A DNA stretch of 57,298 nucleotides from Acidobacteriota bacterium (GCA_016192845.1 JACPTI010000025.1:1-57298); one strand, 5' to 3'. Positions 26,945 to 35,215 are shown, counted from the first letter of the stretch. Made by a program: numbers and translations. Notes: generated by a model from the sequence alone, not told the origin.

Positions 26945-28044
26945 GCGTGTAAGGCTCTCCCCTGGCGGACCGGAAGGTCTGCCTCTACGCCGCGCCGGGC
27001 GAGCGCCCGCTCGGCCGCCGCGATCACACGCGCGGCGTCGATCCGCGTCAGACAGCGGAAGTCGCCAGGTGCGCACGTGCGCTGCCGGCACGGCCGGCAC
27101 GGCAGCGGCCCCGCGTCGACCGCCTCGGCAAACCACCGCGGGTCGCGCCACGGCATCGACCGCTCGGCCAGCGTCGAGCCGAACAGCGCCACGATCGGCG
27201 TGCTCGTCGTCGCGGCGATGTGCAGCGGACCGCTGTCGCCTCCAATGTACACCGCCGCGCGGGCCATCAGCGCCCGCAGCTCCGGAATCTTGAGATCGCC
27301 ATGGATCGCGGCGGCGGCCGCCGGGGACCGGCGCCCAATCTCCTCCAGGATCGCGCGCGCGGCTTCGGCATCCGACGGACCCGACGTCAGCACGAACCGG
27401 CGATCCGGGTCGCGCCGCGCCAGCTCGGTCACGAGCGTCGCAAAATGGTCGGCCGGCCAGCGGCGGAACGGATTGCCGGCGCTGACGTGCACGACGACCA
27501 GGACGTGCCTGGAGCCGATGCCCACCCGCACCAGCCAGCGGGCGACGCTCGCCGCCGCGGCGGCATCCTCCGGCATCTCGACGGGATCGCGCGACGGGTC
27601 GCACGCCTCGATCCCGAGTGGCGCCAGCAGATCCCACTGCTTCAGCACCGAGTGCCGCGGTCCGAGATCTGCAGCGCGTTCGACCGCGTGGGTGTACATC
27701 CAGCTCCGGCTCGGCGTGCGGTAGCCGATCCGCGTCGGCGCCCCGCTGGCCCAGGTAAGCCAGGCGCTGCGCGGGCCGCCGTGCAGATCAATCGCCAGAT
27801 CGAACTGCCGCCGCCGCAGCCGGCGCGCAGCCGCCAGATCGTCGAGCAGCCGGTGCACGCCGCGGCGCCGCGGAATCTCCAGAACCTCGTTGACGTGCGG
27901 ATTGTCGCGGATCACGCAGGCCGCCAGCGGTTCGACGACGTAGGTGATGTGCGCCTCGGGATACCGCCGACGCAGCGCGCGCGCGAGCGGCGTCGTGAAC
28001 ACGACGTCGCCGATCAACCGCAGGCGGACCAGCAGAATCTTCAT
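26941..28044 (-). CDS. Glycosyltransferase family 9 (heptosyltransferase-like)
   Basis: A 367-residue GT9 enzyme of the ADP-heptose:LPS heptosyltransferase type. Motifs: 'MKILLVRLRLIGDVVFTTPL' at the start, 'FDLAIDLHGGPRSAWLTW', 'VVHVSAGNPFRRWPADHFA' and 'AVYIGGDSGPLHIAATTSTP'. A Cys-rich segment 'PCRPCRQRTCAPGDFRCL' near the end is usual for many family members. The last residues ('ADLPVRQGRALHA') are translated from a compact palindrome (26964-26983), so the native C-terminus was slightly shorter. First gene of the LPS operon. Confidence 0.9.
   Translation of the reverse strand: MKILLVRLRLIGDVVFTTPLARALRRRYPEAHITYVVEPLAACVIRDNPHVNEVLEIPRRRGVHRLLDDLAAARRLRRRQFDLAIDLHGGPRSAWLTWASGAPTRIGYRTPSRSWMYTHAVERAADLGPRHSVLKQWDLLAPLGIEACDPSRDPVEMPEDAAAAASVARWLVRVGIGSRHVLVVVHVSAGNPFRRWPADHFATLVTELARRDPDRRFVLTSGPSDAEAARAILEEIGRRSPAAAAAIHGDLKIPELRALMARAAVYIGGDSGPLHIAATTSTPIVALFGSTLAERSMPWRDPRWFAEAVDAGPLPCRPCRQRTCAPGDFRCLTRIDAARVIAAAERALARRGVEADLPVRQGRALHA
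26964..26983. repeat. Compact palindrome at the 3' end of the heptosyltransferase gene
   Basis: GGCGGACC-GGAA-GGTCTGCC, one arm mismatch, flanked by CTCTAC. In frame it encodes 'ADLPV' near the C-terminus. Same family as 35150-35169 (GGCGGACC-TGAA-GGTCCGCC). Confidence 0.8.
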
Positions 28045-28045
28045 A

Positions 28046-28131
28046 GCTGGTAGCTGGTCGTCGGTAGCTGGTAGCAGGCGTTCGCCTACGGGCGTTCTCC
28101 TACCGGCTACCAGCTACCGGCTACCGGCTAG
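28046..28131. repeat. Inverted word array, GCTACCG family
   Basis: Left words 'AGCTGGTAGCTGGTCG' and 'CGGTAGCTGGTAGCAGG', right words 'CCTACCGGCTACCAGCTACC' and 'GGCTACCGGCTA', centre 'CGTTCGCCTACGGGCGTT' which is itself a hairpin. It separates the Trm112-like gene from the heptosyltransferase gene and supplies the stop codon of the former. Confidence 0.9.
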
Positions 28132-28298
28132 GGTTCGATCGTCGCCTCATCGATCAGCATCACCGGGATGTCGTCCTTGATGGGGTAGACGCGATGGCAC
28201 TGATCGCACTTGAGCGCGGTCCCGTTCTTCACCAGCTTCACCGGCGTCTTGCAGTTCGGGCATGCGAGAATTTCGAGCAGTTCCGCATCGACGGGCAT
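28128..28298 (-). CDS. Trm112/YcaR-like zinc-ribbon protein
   Basis: A 56-residue protein with two cysteine pairs, 'LACPNCKTPV' and 'KCDQCHRVYPIKDDIPVML', the arrangement of the Trm112/UPF0434 family that includes E. coli YcaR. It presumably binds one zinc. ATG at 28298 has GGAGG five nt upstream. The gene heads the LPS operon direction, a common neighbourhood for this family. Its TAG stop falls in the last word of the adjacent array. Confidence 0.88.
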   Translation of the reverse strand: MPVDAELLEILACPNCKTPVKLVKNGTALKCDQCHRVYPIKDDIPVMLIDEATIEP

Positions 28299-28355
28299 GG
28301 AGCCTCCGAAAAAGCACCCCAACGCGCAAAAACCGCGCGACGCCACCCCACGTGC

Positions 28356-28440
28356 ACCCCACCGCGCAAGCGTGCGCGGTGGGGACCCCGCATTGGCGCG
28401 GCGTGCGATGGGGACCCCGCGTTGGGGGCCCCGCTAGCGT
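28356..28440. repeat. GGGGACCCC-type palindromes
   Basis: 'CACCCCACCGCGCA' and 'TGCGCGGTGGGGACCCCG' form a long palindrome, followed by the partial units 'GCGATGGGGACCCCGCG' and 'TTGGGGGCCCCG'. It is the family found in frame in the E2 gene (43996-44034) and the Gfo/Idh gene (38628-38727). It fills the divergent gap between Trm112 and the TPR gene; 28441-28479 probably holds the TPR promoter (TAAAAT at 28463, 11 nt before the ATG). Confidence 0.85.
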
Positions 28441-28479
28441 CTCGCACTATAACATCTTGAGCTAAAATCGCTTACTGCG

Positions 28480-29892
28480 ATGACTGCCGCCACTCGCCGC
28501 ATATCCGGCGCCTTCGTGACCACCGTCGCCCTGCTGCTGACCGCTCCGCCCGCAGCGGCGCAGACCTCGAACGCCTACTTCGAATTCCTGATGGCCCGGC
28601 GGCTGGAAGCGCTCGGCGATCAGTCGGGCGCGCTCGCGGCGCTCGAGCGCGCCGCCGCCGCCGATCCGACCTCCGCCGAGGTCCGTGCCGAGATTGCGGC
28701 GTTCCATCTCCGCCGGGATCGCCGGGCGGAAGCGGAGAGCGCCGCGCGCGAAGCGCTGAAGCTGGACGACGGCAACGTGGAAGCGCACCGCGTGCTCGGC
28801 CTGGTGTACACGGCCCAGGCCGATGCGCTGAATGCCAGCGCGGCCGCGCCGAAGTTTCAGGCGCTCGCCGGCGAGGCGATTCGGCACCTGGAGCGGGTCG
28901 CGAAGGATCCGACCGCGGGTCTGGACGTGCTCTTCTCGCTTGGCCGTTTGTACCTGCGCACGGGCGACGCAACCAAGGCGGTCGACACGTTCACGCGCGT
29001 GGTGACGCAGAACCCGGGCTCGCTGCAGGGGCGTCTGTTCCTGGCGCAGGCGTATGCCGCCTCCGGCGATCTCAGGAGCGCCATCTCGGCGCTCGACCTC
29101 ATCGTCGACGAGGAGCCGCGCGTCGCCTCGACGCTCGCGCAGTATCAGGAGCAGGCGGGGCTGCTCAAGGAGGCGGTGGAGAACTACACGCGCGCGCTGG
29201 CGCTCGAGCCGACCAACCGCGGCCTCAAGGTGCGCCGGATCTCGGCGCTCATCGCCGCGCGCGAGTACGCGCGGGCCGCGGCGCTCGCCGCCGAAGCGCA
29301 GGGTCAGCACGGCGACGACCCGCGCTTTCCGCGGCTGCGCGCCCGGGCGCTCTTCGAGGCGGGCGACGTGGCGCGGGCGCTGGCGGTGCTCGAGCCGACC
29401 GCCAAGGCGTTTCCCCGGGACGCCGCGACGCAGTTCGCGCTCGCGGATCTATACAACGATGCCGGACGCGACGTCGACGCCGAGCGCACGCTGCGCCAGC
29501 TGCTCGAGGTGGAGCCCGCCAACGCGCAGGTGCTGAACTATCTCGGCTACCTGCTGGCCGAGCGCGGCCGGCAGCTCGACGAAGCCGTGCGCCTCGTCGA
29601 ACGGGCGCTCGACCTCGACCCCGGCAACCCGTATTACCTGGACAGCCTCGGGTGGGCGCACCTCCGCCGCGGCGATCTGGACGCGGCGGAGAAGTACCTG
29701 GCGCCGGCCGCCGCGAGCTTGCCGCGCAACGCCGAGGTGCAGAACCACCTGGGCGACCTGCTCGCGCGCCGCGGCCGGTGGGCCGAGGCGATCGAGGCCT
29801 GGACGCGTGCCCTCGACGGCGAGGTCGGGGAGATCGACCGCGACGAGATCCGGAAGAAGATCGACGATGCGAGGAGTCGGCTCCCGCGCTAG
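28480..29892 (+). CDS. Exported tetratricopeptide repeat protein
   Basis: A 470-residue protein with a signal peptide ('AFVTTVALLLTAPPAAAQ') and about ten TPR units through most of its length; examples are 'ALERAAAADPTSAEVRAEIA', 'VVTQNPGSLQGRLFLAQAYA', 'LVERALDLDPGNPYYLDSLG' and 'AAASLPRNAEVQNHLGDLLA'. TPRs mediate protein-protein contacts. Its position directly before a lipoprotein and ispE, with no gap (stop 29890-29892, next ATG 29893), suggests an envelope role, perhaps in outer membrane assembly. No enzymatic motif. Confidence 0.87.
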   Translation: MTAATRRISGAFVTTVALLLTAPPAAAQTSNAYFEFLMARRLEALGDQSGALAALERAAAADPTSAEVRAEIAAFHLRRDRRAEAESAAREALKLDDGNVEAHRVLGLVYTAQADALNASAAAPKFQALAGEAIRHLERVAKDPTAGLDVLFSLGRLYLRTGDATKAVDTFTRVVTQNPGSLQGRLFLAQAYAASGDLRSAISALDLIVDEEPRVASTLAQYQEQAGLLKEAVENYTRALALEPTNRGLKVRRISALIAAREYARAAALAAEAQGQHGDDPRFPRLRARALFEAGDVARALAVLEPTAKAFPRDAATQFALADLYNDAGRDVDAERTLRQLLEVEPANAQVLNYLGYLLAERGRQLDEAVRLVERALDLDPGNPYYLDSLGWAHLRRGDLDAAEKYLAPAAASLPRNAEVQNHLGDLLARRGRWAEAIEAWTRALDGEVGEIDRDEIRKKIDDARSRLPR

Positions 29893-30732
29893 ATGAGGAA
29901 CTCTCAACTCCCAACTCCCAGCTCCCAACACTGCGGGCGACGGGCTTTGGGTTTTGGGCTTTGGGCGTTGGGAGTTGTGGTTCTAGCGTCCGGCTGCGCC
30001 GCCAGGCGGATCGAGCTGCCCGCCGATCCCGGCGCCCCGTTTTCCGACTTCGCGGAGACGTACCGGCTGGCGACGATGGCGTGCGCCGGCGTGCGGACGA
30101 TGACGGCGGAGCTGGCGCTGTCGGGGCGCGCGGGCGGACGCGGCGTGCGCGGGCGGGCGATTGCCGGCTTCGAGCCTCCCGCCTCCATGCGCCTGGAAGG
30201 GGTGGCGCCGTTCGGCCCGCCCGCCTTCATTCTTGCCGCCCGCGCCGGCTCGGCGACGCTGTTCCTGCCGCGCGACAACCGCGTGCTCCGGAATGCCCCG
30301 GCCGAGGACGTCCTCGGCGCGCTCACGGGCGTGACGCTCGCGCCCGCCGACCTGCAGGCGGTGCTGACCGGCTGCGTCGTGGCCGCGGCCGGCGCCACCG
30401 GCGGCCGGCTGCACCGGAACGGCTGGGCCTCGATCGATCTGACCGGCGGCGCGACGCTCTTCCTCGAGCGCGAGGACGAAGGCTGGCAGCCGCGCGCCGC
30501 GCGCCGCCCGGGATGGCAGGTCGACTATCCGTCCTGGCAGGGACCCTTCCCGCAGACGGTGCGGCTGCGGTCGCTGGATCCGCGCGTCGATGTGGATCTC
30601 ACCGCGACCCTGTCGCAGCTCGAAACGAACGTGCCGCTCGATCCGGTGGCGTTCACGGTGCACGTGCCTCCCGGCGCGCTCGATCTCACGCTCAGCGAGC
30701 TCCGCAAGGCCGGCCCGCTCCGGGCGCAGTAG
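29893..30732 (+). CDS. LolB/DUF4292-like outer membrane lipoprotein
   Basis: A 279-residue putative lipoprotein. A hydrophobic stretch 'ALGFGLWALGVVVLASG' leads to a lipobox-like 'ASGC' with Cys about residue 35. The rest is beta-rich and resembles the LolA/LolB superfamily ('MTAELALSGRAGGRGVRGRA', 'MRLEGVAPFGPPAFILAARA'). LolB-like genes often precede ispE, which supports the assignment. The notable point is that the N-terminal 30 residues are translated from a CAACTCCC / TTGGGAGTTG inverted word array (29896-29985). An alternative is a later start and no signal peptide, but no good in-frame start follows. Confidence 0.72.
   Translation: MRNSQLPTPSSQHCGRRALGFGLWALGVVVLASGCAARRIELPADPGAPFSDFAETYRLATMACAGVRTMTAELALSGRAGGRGVRGRAIAGFEPPASMRLEGVAPFGPPAFILAARAGSATLFLPRDNRVLRNAPAEDVLGALTGVTLAPADLQAVLTGCVVAAAGATGGRLHRNGWASIDLTGGATLFLEREDEGWQPRAARRPGWQVDYPSWQGPFPQTVRLRSLDPRVDVDLTATLSQLETNVPLDPVAFTVHVPPGALDLTLSELRKAGPLRAQ
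29896..29985 (+). repeat. Inverted word array encoding a signal peptide
   Basis: Left words 'TCTCAACTCCCAACTCCC' and 'AGCTCCCAA', right words 'TTGGGTTTTGGGCTTTGGG' and 'CGTTGGGAGTTG'. Same family as 8465-8551 and 17383-17531. Here it lies in frame immediately after an ATG and encodes the hydrophobic core 'GFGLWALGV'. Confidence 0.9.
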
Positions 30733-30734
30733 GG

Positions 30735-31646
30735 ATGCGATCGCCGCGAGCCGTGACGGTCCGCGCGCACGCGAAGATCAACCTCGATCTGCGCGTGCTC
30801 GGCACGCGTCCGGACGGCTTTCACGAGCTGCGCACCGTCTTCCAGACCATTTCGCTCCACGACACGATCGCCTGCGTGCCGCGCGAGGGGCCGTTTGCGA
30901 TCGAGTGCGCGGCGGCCGGCGTGCCGCTGGACGAGTCGAATCTGGCCTGGCGCGCGGCCGAGGCGCTCTGGCGCGCCCTCCGGCGCCTGGGACCCGTGCG
31001 TGACGTGCTGATTCGGATCGACAAGCGGATTCCGCTGCAGGCGGGGCTTGGCGGCGGTAGCGCCGACGCGGCCGCGACGCTCGTGGGCCTCGCCGCGGCC
31101 TGGCGCGTGCCGGTCCGCCCGGCGCAGATGACGGATGTGGCGGCGGCGCTCGGCGCCGACGTTCCGTTCTTCCTGGCCGGCGGCACCGCGCTCGGCCTCG
31201 GCCGCGGCGACGAAATCTACCCGCTGGCGGATCTGCCGCGACACTGGATCGTCCTGCTGGTGCCCGGCTTCGGCGTGTCGACGAGCGAGGCCTACGGCTG
31301 GTGGGACGCCGAGCGCGAGCTGGCCCGCGGCCCGGTCGTCCGCGAGCCCCAGTACGTGCCGGGGCCGTGGCCGTCGCGCGCGGCGCAGATGATCAACGAC
31401 CTCGAGATCCCGATCGCGCGCCATCATCCGGAAATCGACCAGATGAAGGGGGCGCTCCGGCGGGCGGGGGCCGTCGCGGCCGCCATGTCGGGGAGCGGCT
31501 CGGCCGTGTTCGGCCTGTTCCAGAAGCGCCGCGACGCGCTCGCGGCCGTCCGGCGCCTGTCGGGGTCGGGGTGGCAGGTGCTGCTGACCGAATCGCTCGG
31601 TCGCAGCGACTACGCGCGCCACGCCAGGCCGCGACGGGCAAAATAG
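30735..31646 (+). CDS. ispE: 4-diphosphocytidyl-2-C-methyl-D-erythritol kinase
   Basis: A 303-residue GHMP kinase of the MEP isoprenoid pathway. Motifs: 'AHAKINLDLRVLGTRPDGFH' near the N-terminus (catalytic Lys and substrate His), the GHMP ATP loop 'QAGLGGGSADAAATL', 'LGADVPFFLAGGTALGLGRG' and the C-terminal 'AAAMSGSGSAVFGLF'. ATG at 30735 is 2 bp after the lipoprotein stop. ispE, tRNA-Gln, prs, rplY and pth in this order is a widespread bacterial arrangement. Confidence 0.97.
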   Translation: MRSPRAVTVRAHAKINLDLRVLGTRPDGFHELRTVFQTISLHDTIACVPREGPFAIECAAAGVPLDESNLAWRAAEALWRALRRLGPVRDVLIRIDKRIPLQAGLGGGSADAAATLVGLAAAWRVPVRPAQMTDVAAALGADVPFFLAGGTALGLGRGDEIYPLADLPRHWIVLLVPGFGVSTSEAYGWWDAERELARGPVVREPQYVPGPWPSRAAQMINDLEIPIARHHPEIDQMKGALRRAGAVAAAMSGSGSAVFGLFQKRRDALAAVRRLSGSGWQVLLTESLGRSDYARHARPRRAK

Positions 31647-31666
31647 CAAAATAGGAGCCCCCGGGG

Positions 31667-31696
31667 TTGCCCGCAACCAACTGGCTCGACTACACT
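31667..31696 (+). promoter_or_regulatory. Candidate promoter for tRNA-Gln
   Basis: TTGCCC (31667-31672) and TACACT (31691-31696) are 18 bp apart, about 65 bp before the tRNA 5' end. Confidence 0.4.
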
Positions 31697-31764
31697 AAGC
31701 GTTTGCGCCACCGTGGGCCGACGGCTCCAGAACAACTGCACTTGCGGCGGTGGGGCGCCTGTGG

Positions 31765-31839
31765 TGGGGCGTGGCCAAGTGGTAAGGCGCGGGACTTTGG
31801 ATCCCGTATTCGAAGGTTCGAATCCTTCCGCCCCAACCA
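31765..31839 (+). tRNA. tRNA-Gln (anticodon TTG)
   Basis: A 75-nt cloverleaf with encoded CCA. The acceptor pair is TGGGGCG / CGCCCCA, the anticodon stem CGGGA / TCCCG holds the 7-nt loop CTTTGGA, so the anticodon is TTG (reads CAA/CAG). The T-arm contains GGTTCGAATCC. The weak first pair (T1-A72) is normal for tRNA-Gln. Lies between ispE and prs. Confidence 0.97.
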
Positions 31840-31845
31840 GCCCAG

Positions 31846-31938
31846 AGGTAGCTAGGTAACTGGGTAGCTCAGGAGCTGGGTTGCTGGGTCACGGAGCGGC
31901 CACTGAGCTACCGGGGAACCGAGCTACCCAGCTACCTT
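31846..31938. repeat. Inverted word array, GTAGCTAGGTAACTGGG family
   Basis: Left words 'GGTAGCTAGGTAACTGGG' and 'TAGCTCAGGAGCTGGG', right words 'CCACTGAGCTACCGGGG' and 'ACCGAGCTACCCAGCTACC', with a centre near 'GGTCACGGAGCGG'. It starts 7 nt after the tRNA and ends 40 bp before prs. Confidence 0.88.
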
Positions 31939-31979
31939 TTGGCCAGGCGATGCGACGAACGCTCAGTGGTGATGGGTTG

Positions 31980-32930
31980 ATGTCGACCGGATTCGGCGAC
32001 CTGAAGATCTTTTCCGGCAGCGCGCACCCGACGCTGACAAAGGAGATTGCGGAATTCCTCGGCATTCCCGTGGGACAGGCCCGGTTGCGGCGGTTCCCCG
32101 ACAGCGAGGTCTCGTTCCAGATCGACGAGAACATCCGCGGCGCCGACGTCTTCATCGTGCAGCCGACGTGCTCGCCGGTCGACCAGCACCTGATGGAGCT
32201 GCTGGTGATGATCGACGCGTTCCGGCGGTCGTCGGCCGCGCGGATCACGTCGGTCATCCCGTATTACGGCTACGCGCGGCAGGACCGCAAAGACAAGCCG
32301 CGCGTGCCGATTTCGGCCAAGCTCGTGGCGAACCTGCTGAGCGCGGCGGGGACCAACCGCGTGCTGACCATGGATCTGCACAAGGCGCAGATCCAGGGGT
32401 TCTTTGACATTCCGGTCGACCATCTCTTCGCGGCGCCGGTCATCATCGACTACCTGAGCCGGCTGAACAGCCCGAAGCTGACGATCGTCTCGCCGGACGC
32501 GGGCGGCGCCGAGCGCGCGCGGGCCTACGCCAAGCGCCTCGATGCCGAGCTGGCGGTGATCGACAAGCGGCGGACGGAGGACGGGTCGGCCGAGGTGATG
32601 AACGTCATCGGCGACGTCGACGGGCGCACCTGCATCATCCAGGACGACATCATCGACACGGCCGGGACGATTCAGAAAGCAGCTGGCGCGCTCGAGCAGG
32701 CGGGGGCGGCGCGGGTGCTCGCGTGCGCGGTGCACGGCGTGCTGTCGGGGCCGGCGATCGAACGGGTGCAGAGCGCGCCGATCGATCAGCTGATCGTGAC
32801 CAATACGATTCCGCTGCGCGGCGAGGCGCAGCAGTGCAAGAAGATCGTCGTGCTGTCGGTGGCGCGGCTGCTCGGGCAGGCGATCCGGAGCATTCACGAG
32901 GAGACGTCGGTCTCGTCGCTGTTCGTGTAG
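31980..32930 (+). CDS. prs: Ribose-phosphate pyrophosphokinase
   Basis: A 316-residue PRPP synthetase that makes phosphoribosyl pyrophosphate for nucleotide, His and Trp synthesis. Typical elements: 'LKIFSGSAHPTLTKEIAEFL', 'FPDSEVSFQIDENIRGADVF', 'YYGYARQDRKDKPRVPISAK', 'DLHKAQIQGFFDIPVDHLFA' and the PRPP-binding 'IIQDDIIDTAGTI'. ATG at 31980 gives the standard length; the frame is open upstream through the word array. Ten bp separate it from rplY. Confidence 0.97.
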   Translation: MSTGFGDLKIFSGSAHPTLTKEIAEFLGIPVGQARLRRFPDSEVSFQIDENIRGADVFIVQPTCSPVDQHLMELLVMIDAFRRSSAARITSVIPYYGYARQDRKDKPRVPISAKLVANLLSAAGTNRVLTMDLHKAQIQGFFDIPVDHLFAAPVIIDYLSRLNSPKLTIVSPDAGGAERARAYAKRLDAELAVIDKRRTEDGSAEVMNVIGDVDGRTCIIQDDIIDTAGTIQKAAGALEQAGAARVLACAVHGVLSGPAIERVQSAPIDQLIVTNTIPLRGEAQQCKKIVVLSVARLLGQAIRSIHEETSVSSLFV

Positions 32931-32940
32931 GGAAGGAGAT

Positions 32941-33639
32941 ATGGACGCAAGACTCGAAGTGGTGAAGAGGGACGGGCGCGGCAAGAACGAGGCGCGCCGG
33001 CTGCGCGCGTCGGGCCGCATTCCGGCGGTGGTGTACGGCGCGGTGAAGGACGGCAGACGGCCGGTCGGCGTGCCGGTGGCGGTCGACCCGAAGGAGGTGC
33101 TCCAGATCCTGCACTCCGAGTCCGGCGCCAACACGCTGATCACGCTGAAGCTCGACGGCAGCCAGTCGCGCGTGATGGTGAAGGAGTATCAGCTCGATCC
33201 CGTCACGCACCAGCTGCTGCACGCCGACTTCTACCAGCTCGCGATGGACCGCGCCATCACCGTCACGGTGCCGATCGCGATCAAGGGCGAGGCGAGGGGC
33301 GTCAAGCAGCAGGGCGGCCTGCTCGACTTCGTGACGCGCGAGCTGCAGATTCAGTGCCTGCCCACCGACATCCCGGAGCACATCGACATCGACGTGACCG
33401 AGCTGATGCTGCACCAGGCGATCCGGCTGCGCGATCTGCCGGAGAACCCGAAGTGGAAGCCGCTGAACGACCCGGACACGATGCTCGTGCACGTCGTGCT
33501 GCCGAAGGCCGAGGCGGAGCCGGCGGCGGCGGTGGAGGGCGAGGCGGCGGCCGCGGCGGTCGCGCCGACGCCCACCGAGCCCGAGGTGATCAAGAAGGGC
33601 AAGGCGGAAAAAGAGGGCGAAGAGGCGCCCAAGAAATAG
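32941..33639 (+). CDS. rplY: 50S ribosomal protein L25/TL5 (CTC family)
   Basis: A 232-residue long form of L25, with the N-terminal 5S-rRNA binding domain ('RRLRASGRIPAVVYG', 'VKEYQLDPVTHQLLHADFY') and the C-terminal CTC/TL5 domain ('VPIAIKGEARGVKQQGG', 'DIDVTELMLHQAIRLRDL'). The tail is an Ala/Glu/Lys-rich low-complexity extension common in this family. Strong Shine-Dalgarno AAGGAGAT just before ATG at 32941. Followed by pth, the usual partner. Confidence 0.96.
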   Translation: MDARLEVVKRDGRGKNEARRLRASGRIPAVVYGAVKDGRRPVGVPVAVDPKEVLQILHSESGANTLITLKLDGSQSRVMVKEYQLDPVTHQLLHADFYQLAMDRAITVTVPIAIKGEARGVKQQGGLLDFVTRELQIQCLPTDIPEHIDIDVTELMLHQAIRLRDLPENPKWKPLNDPDTMLVHVVLPKAEAEPAAAVEGEAAAAAVAPTPTEPEVIKKGKAEKEGEEAPKK

Positions 33640-33711
33640 TTGTCAGTTGCGAGTTGTCAGCGTTCAGCTGTCTTGTGGCCTTCTGACAACTGACAACCGG
33701 CAACTGGCAGC
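33638..33711. repeat. Inverted word array, GTTGTCAGTTG family
   Basis: Left words 'GTTGTCAGTTGCGAGTTGTC', right words 'CTGACAACTGACAACCGG' and 'CAACTGGCA', centre 'CGTTCAGCTGTCTTGTGGC'. It abuts the rplY stop codon and ends 6 bp before pth. Confidence 0.9.
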
Positions 33712-33716
33712 GGATG

Positions 33717-34295
33717 ATGAAGGTGATCGTCGGCTTGGGCAATCCAGGTCGCGAGTACGCCGAGACGCGGCACAACGTCGGCTTCAGGGTGGCCGACGTG
33801 ATCGGCGAGCGGCTGAACCTTCAGTGGCGCAGGGACGAGGACGTCGTCTTCGCCAAAAGCTTCGGGGGCACGCCGTTTTTCGTGGTGAAGCCCCAGACGT
33901 ACATGAACCGCAGCGGGTATGCGGTGTCCCGGTTCGTCGGGTACCACAACATCGAGCCGCGCGACCTGCTGGTCGTGGTCGACGATGTGGACCTGCCGCT
34001 CGGGAAGATTCGGGTACGCGCGAAGGGATCGGCAGGGACGCACAACGGCCTGAAGTCGGTCGTCGAGCAGCTGGGAACGATCGAGTTTCCCCGGATGCGG
34101 CTCGGCGTCGGACGCGGCGATGCGAGGCGCGACCTCGCCGACTACGTGCTCGCGACGTTCGACCCGGCGGAGGCGCCGGAGGTCGAGAGGCTCATCATCC
34201 GCGCCGCCGATGCGGCGCAGATGTTCGTCGTGGAGGACATCCTGACGGTGATGAACGTGTACAACCCGGACGCCACGAGTCCGGATGTTGACTGA
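33717..34295 (+). CDS. pth: Peptidyl-tRNA hydrolase
   Basis: A 192-residue enzyme that recycles peptidyl-tRNA. The active site is intact: 'VGLGNPGREYAETRHNVGF' (Asn10, His20), 'KPQTYMNRSGYAV' (Asn68-type) and 'VVVDDVDLPLGKIRVRAKGS' (Asp93-type). ATG at 33717 gives the usual 'MKVIVGLGNPG'; ATG at 33714 would add one Met. Followed by a 106-bp gap that holds a GCGAGCGC-GAA-GCGCTCGC hairpin (34309-34327). Confidence 0.97.
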   Translation: MKVIVGLGNPGREYAETRHNVGFRVADVIGERLNLQWRRDEDVVFAKSFGGTPFFVVKPQTYMNRSGYAVSRFVGYHNIEPRDLLVVVDDVDLPLGKIRVRAKGSAGTHNGLKSVVEQLGTIEFPRMRLGVGRGDARRDLADYVLATFDPAEAPEVERLIIRAADAAQMFVVEDILTVMNVYNPDATSPDVD

Positions 34296-34308
34296 CTCCT
34301 TGCCACCT

Positions 34309-34327
34309 GCGAGCGCGAAGCGCTCGC
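34309..34327. repeat. Compact palindrome between pth and rpsF
   Basis: Eight-base arms GCGAGCGC / GCGCTCGC with loop GAA. A second, imperfect 'GGGCGGAGCGAAGCGAAGCC' follows. No T-run, so it is not a typical terminator. Confidence 0.75.
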
Positions 34328-34401
34328 CAAAGAGACTGTGGCCGGGGTGAGAGGGCGGAGCGAAGCGAAGCCCTCGAACCGTTAGTCCAGAAGGAGACCG
34401 G

Positions 34402-34854
34402 ATGAACCGGAAGTACGAGCTCGTCTACGTCGTCTCGCCCGACGCGACCGAGGAACAGGTCGCCGAGCTGCACGGCCAGGTCGAGGCCGTCGTGCAGCGC
34501 ATGGGCGGGCAGATCGAGAAAACCGAGAACTGGGGCCGCCGCAGGCTCGCCTACGAAATCGGCCGCCACAAGGAAGGCATCTACGTGCTCGACGTCATCA
34601 CCGGCTCGGGCGAGCTGATGAAGGAGATCGACCGCCGCCTGAAGGTGTTCGACATCGTCATCCGCCAGCTCATCGTGCGGGTGGACGAGGCGGAGACGGT
34701 GGCCGAGCGAAAGCGCACCAAGCGGACGGAGGCGTTGCGCCGGCGCCGTGTGGCCCGCGGCCTGCCGCCGGACCGGCAGCCGGGCGAAGGCCAGAGAGCG
34801 GAGTTCGAGGACGACCGCGACGATCGGTTCGACCTCGCGGAGGATCTGCGATGA
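34402..34854 (+). CDS. rpsF: 30S ribosomal protein S6
   Basis: A 150-residue S6: the core '[19 protein letters not shown]', '[20 protein letters not shown]' and '[19 protein letters not shown]' covers about 95 residues, followed by a basic then acidic C-terminal extension of about 50 residues. AAGGAGA lies 7 nt before ATG. The stop overlaps rpsR (ATGA). ssb, often between rpsF and rpsR, is absent. Confidence 0.96.
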   Translation: MNRKYELVYVVSPDATEEQVAELHGQVEAVVQRMGGQIEKTENWGRRRLAYEIGRHKEGIYVLDVITGSGELMKEIDRRLKVFDIVIRQLIVRVDEAETVAERKRTKRTEALRRRRVARGLPPDRQPGEGQRAEFEDDRDDRFDLAEDLR

Positions 34855-35150
34855 ACGGGAGGAAGACCGCGGGAGGGGGCGCGCGCGGCCGCGGCGGACG
34901 GGCGCAGGGCAAGGGCGACACCCAGCAGCGCCGGCCGATGTTCCGCCGGCGGAAAGTGTGCAAGTTCTGCGCGGAGAAGATCGACGACATCAACTACAAG
35001 GACACGAAGCTGCTGATGCCGTTCGTGCCGGAGCGGGCGAAGATTCTCCCGCGCCGCATCTCGGGCACCTGCGCGCTGCACCAGCGGAAGCTGCGGATTG
35101 CGATCATGCGCGCGCGGCAGCTCGCGCTGATCCCGCATACGAGTGAGTAG
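34851..35150 (+). CDS. rpsR: 30S ribosomal protein S18
   Basis: A 99-residue S18 with a Gly/Arg-rich N-terminal extension of about 30 residues. The core reads '[20 protein letters not shown]' and '[20 protein letters not shown]'. Three cysteines suggest the zinc-binding (C+) form. It starts inside the rpsF stop codon. Its TAG stop shares its last base with a palindrome. Confidence 0.96.
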   Translation: MNGRKTAGGGARGRGGRAQGKGDTQQRRPMFRRRKVCKFCAEKIDDINYKDTKLLMPFVPERAKILPRRISGTCALHQRKLRIAIMRARQLALIPHTSE

Positions 35151-35204
35151 GCGGACCTGAAGGTCCGCCTCTACAAATGTAGGGGCCGGCCGTCAGGCCG
35201 GCCC
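35150..35204. repeat. Two compact palindromes back to back
   Basis: GGCGGACC-TGAA-GGTCCGCC (35150-35169) followed by CTCTAC, then GTAG and GGGCCGGCC-GTCA-GGCCGGCCC (35183-35204). The flanks CTAC/GTAG are mirror images, so the two units are arranged tail to tail. They lie between the co-oriented genes rpsR and rplI. Confidence 0.9.
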
Positions 35205-35215
35205 ATGAGGCATCC

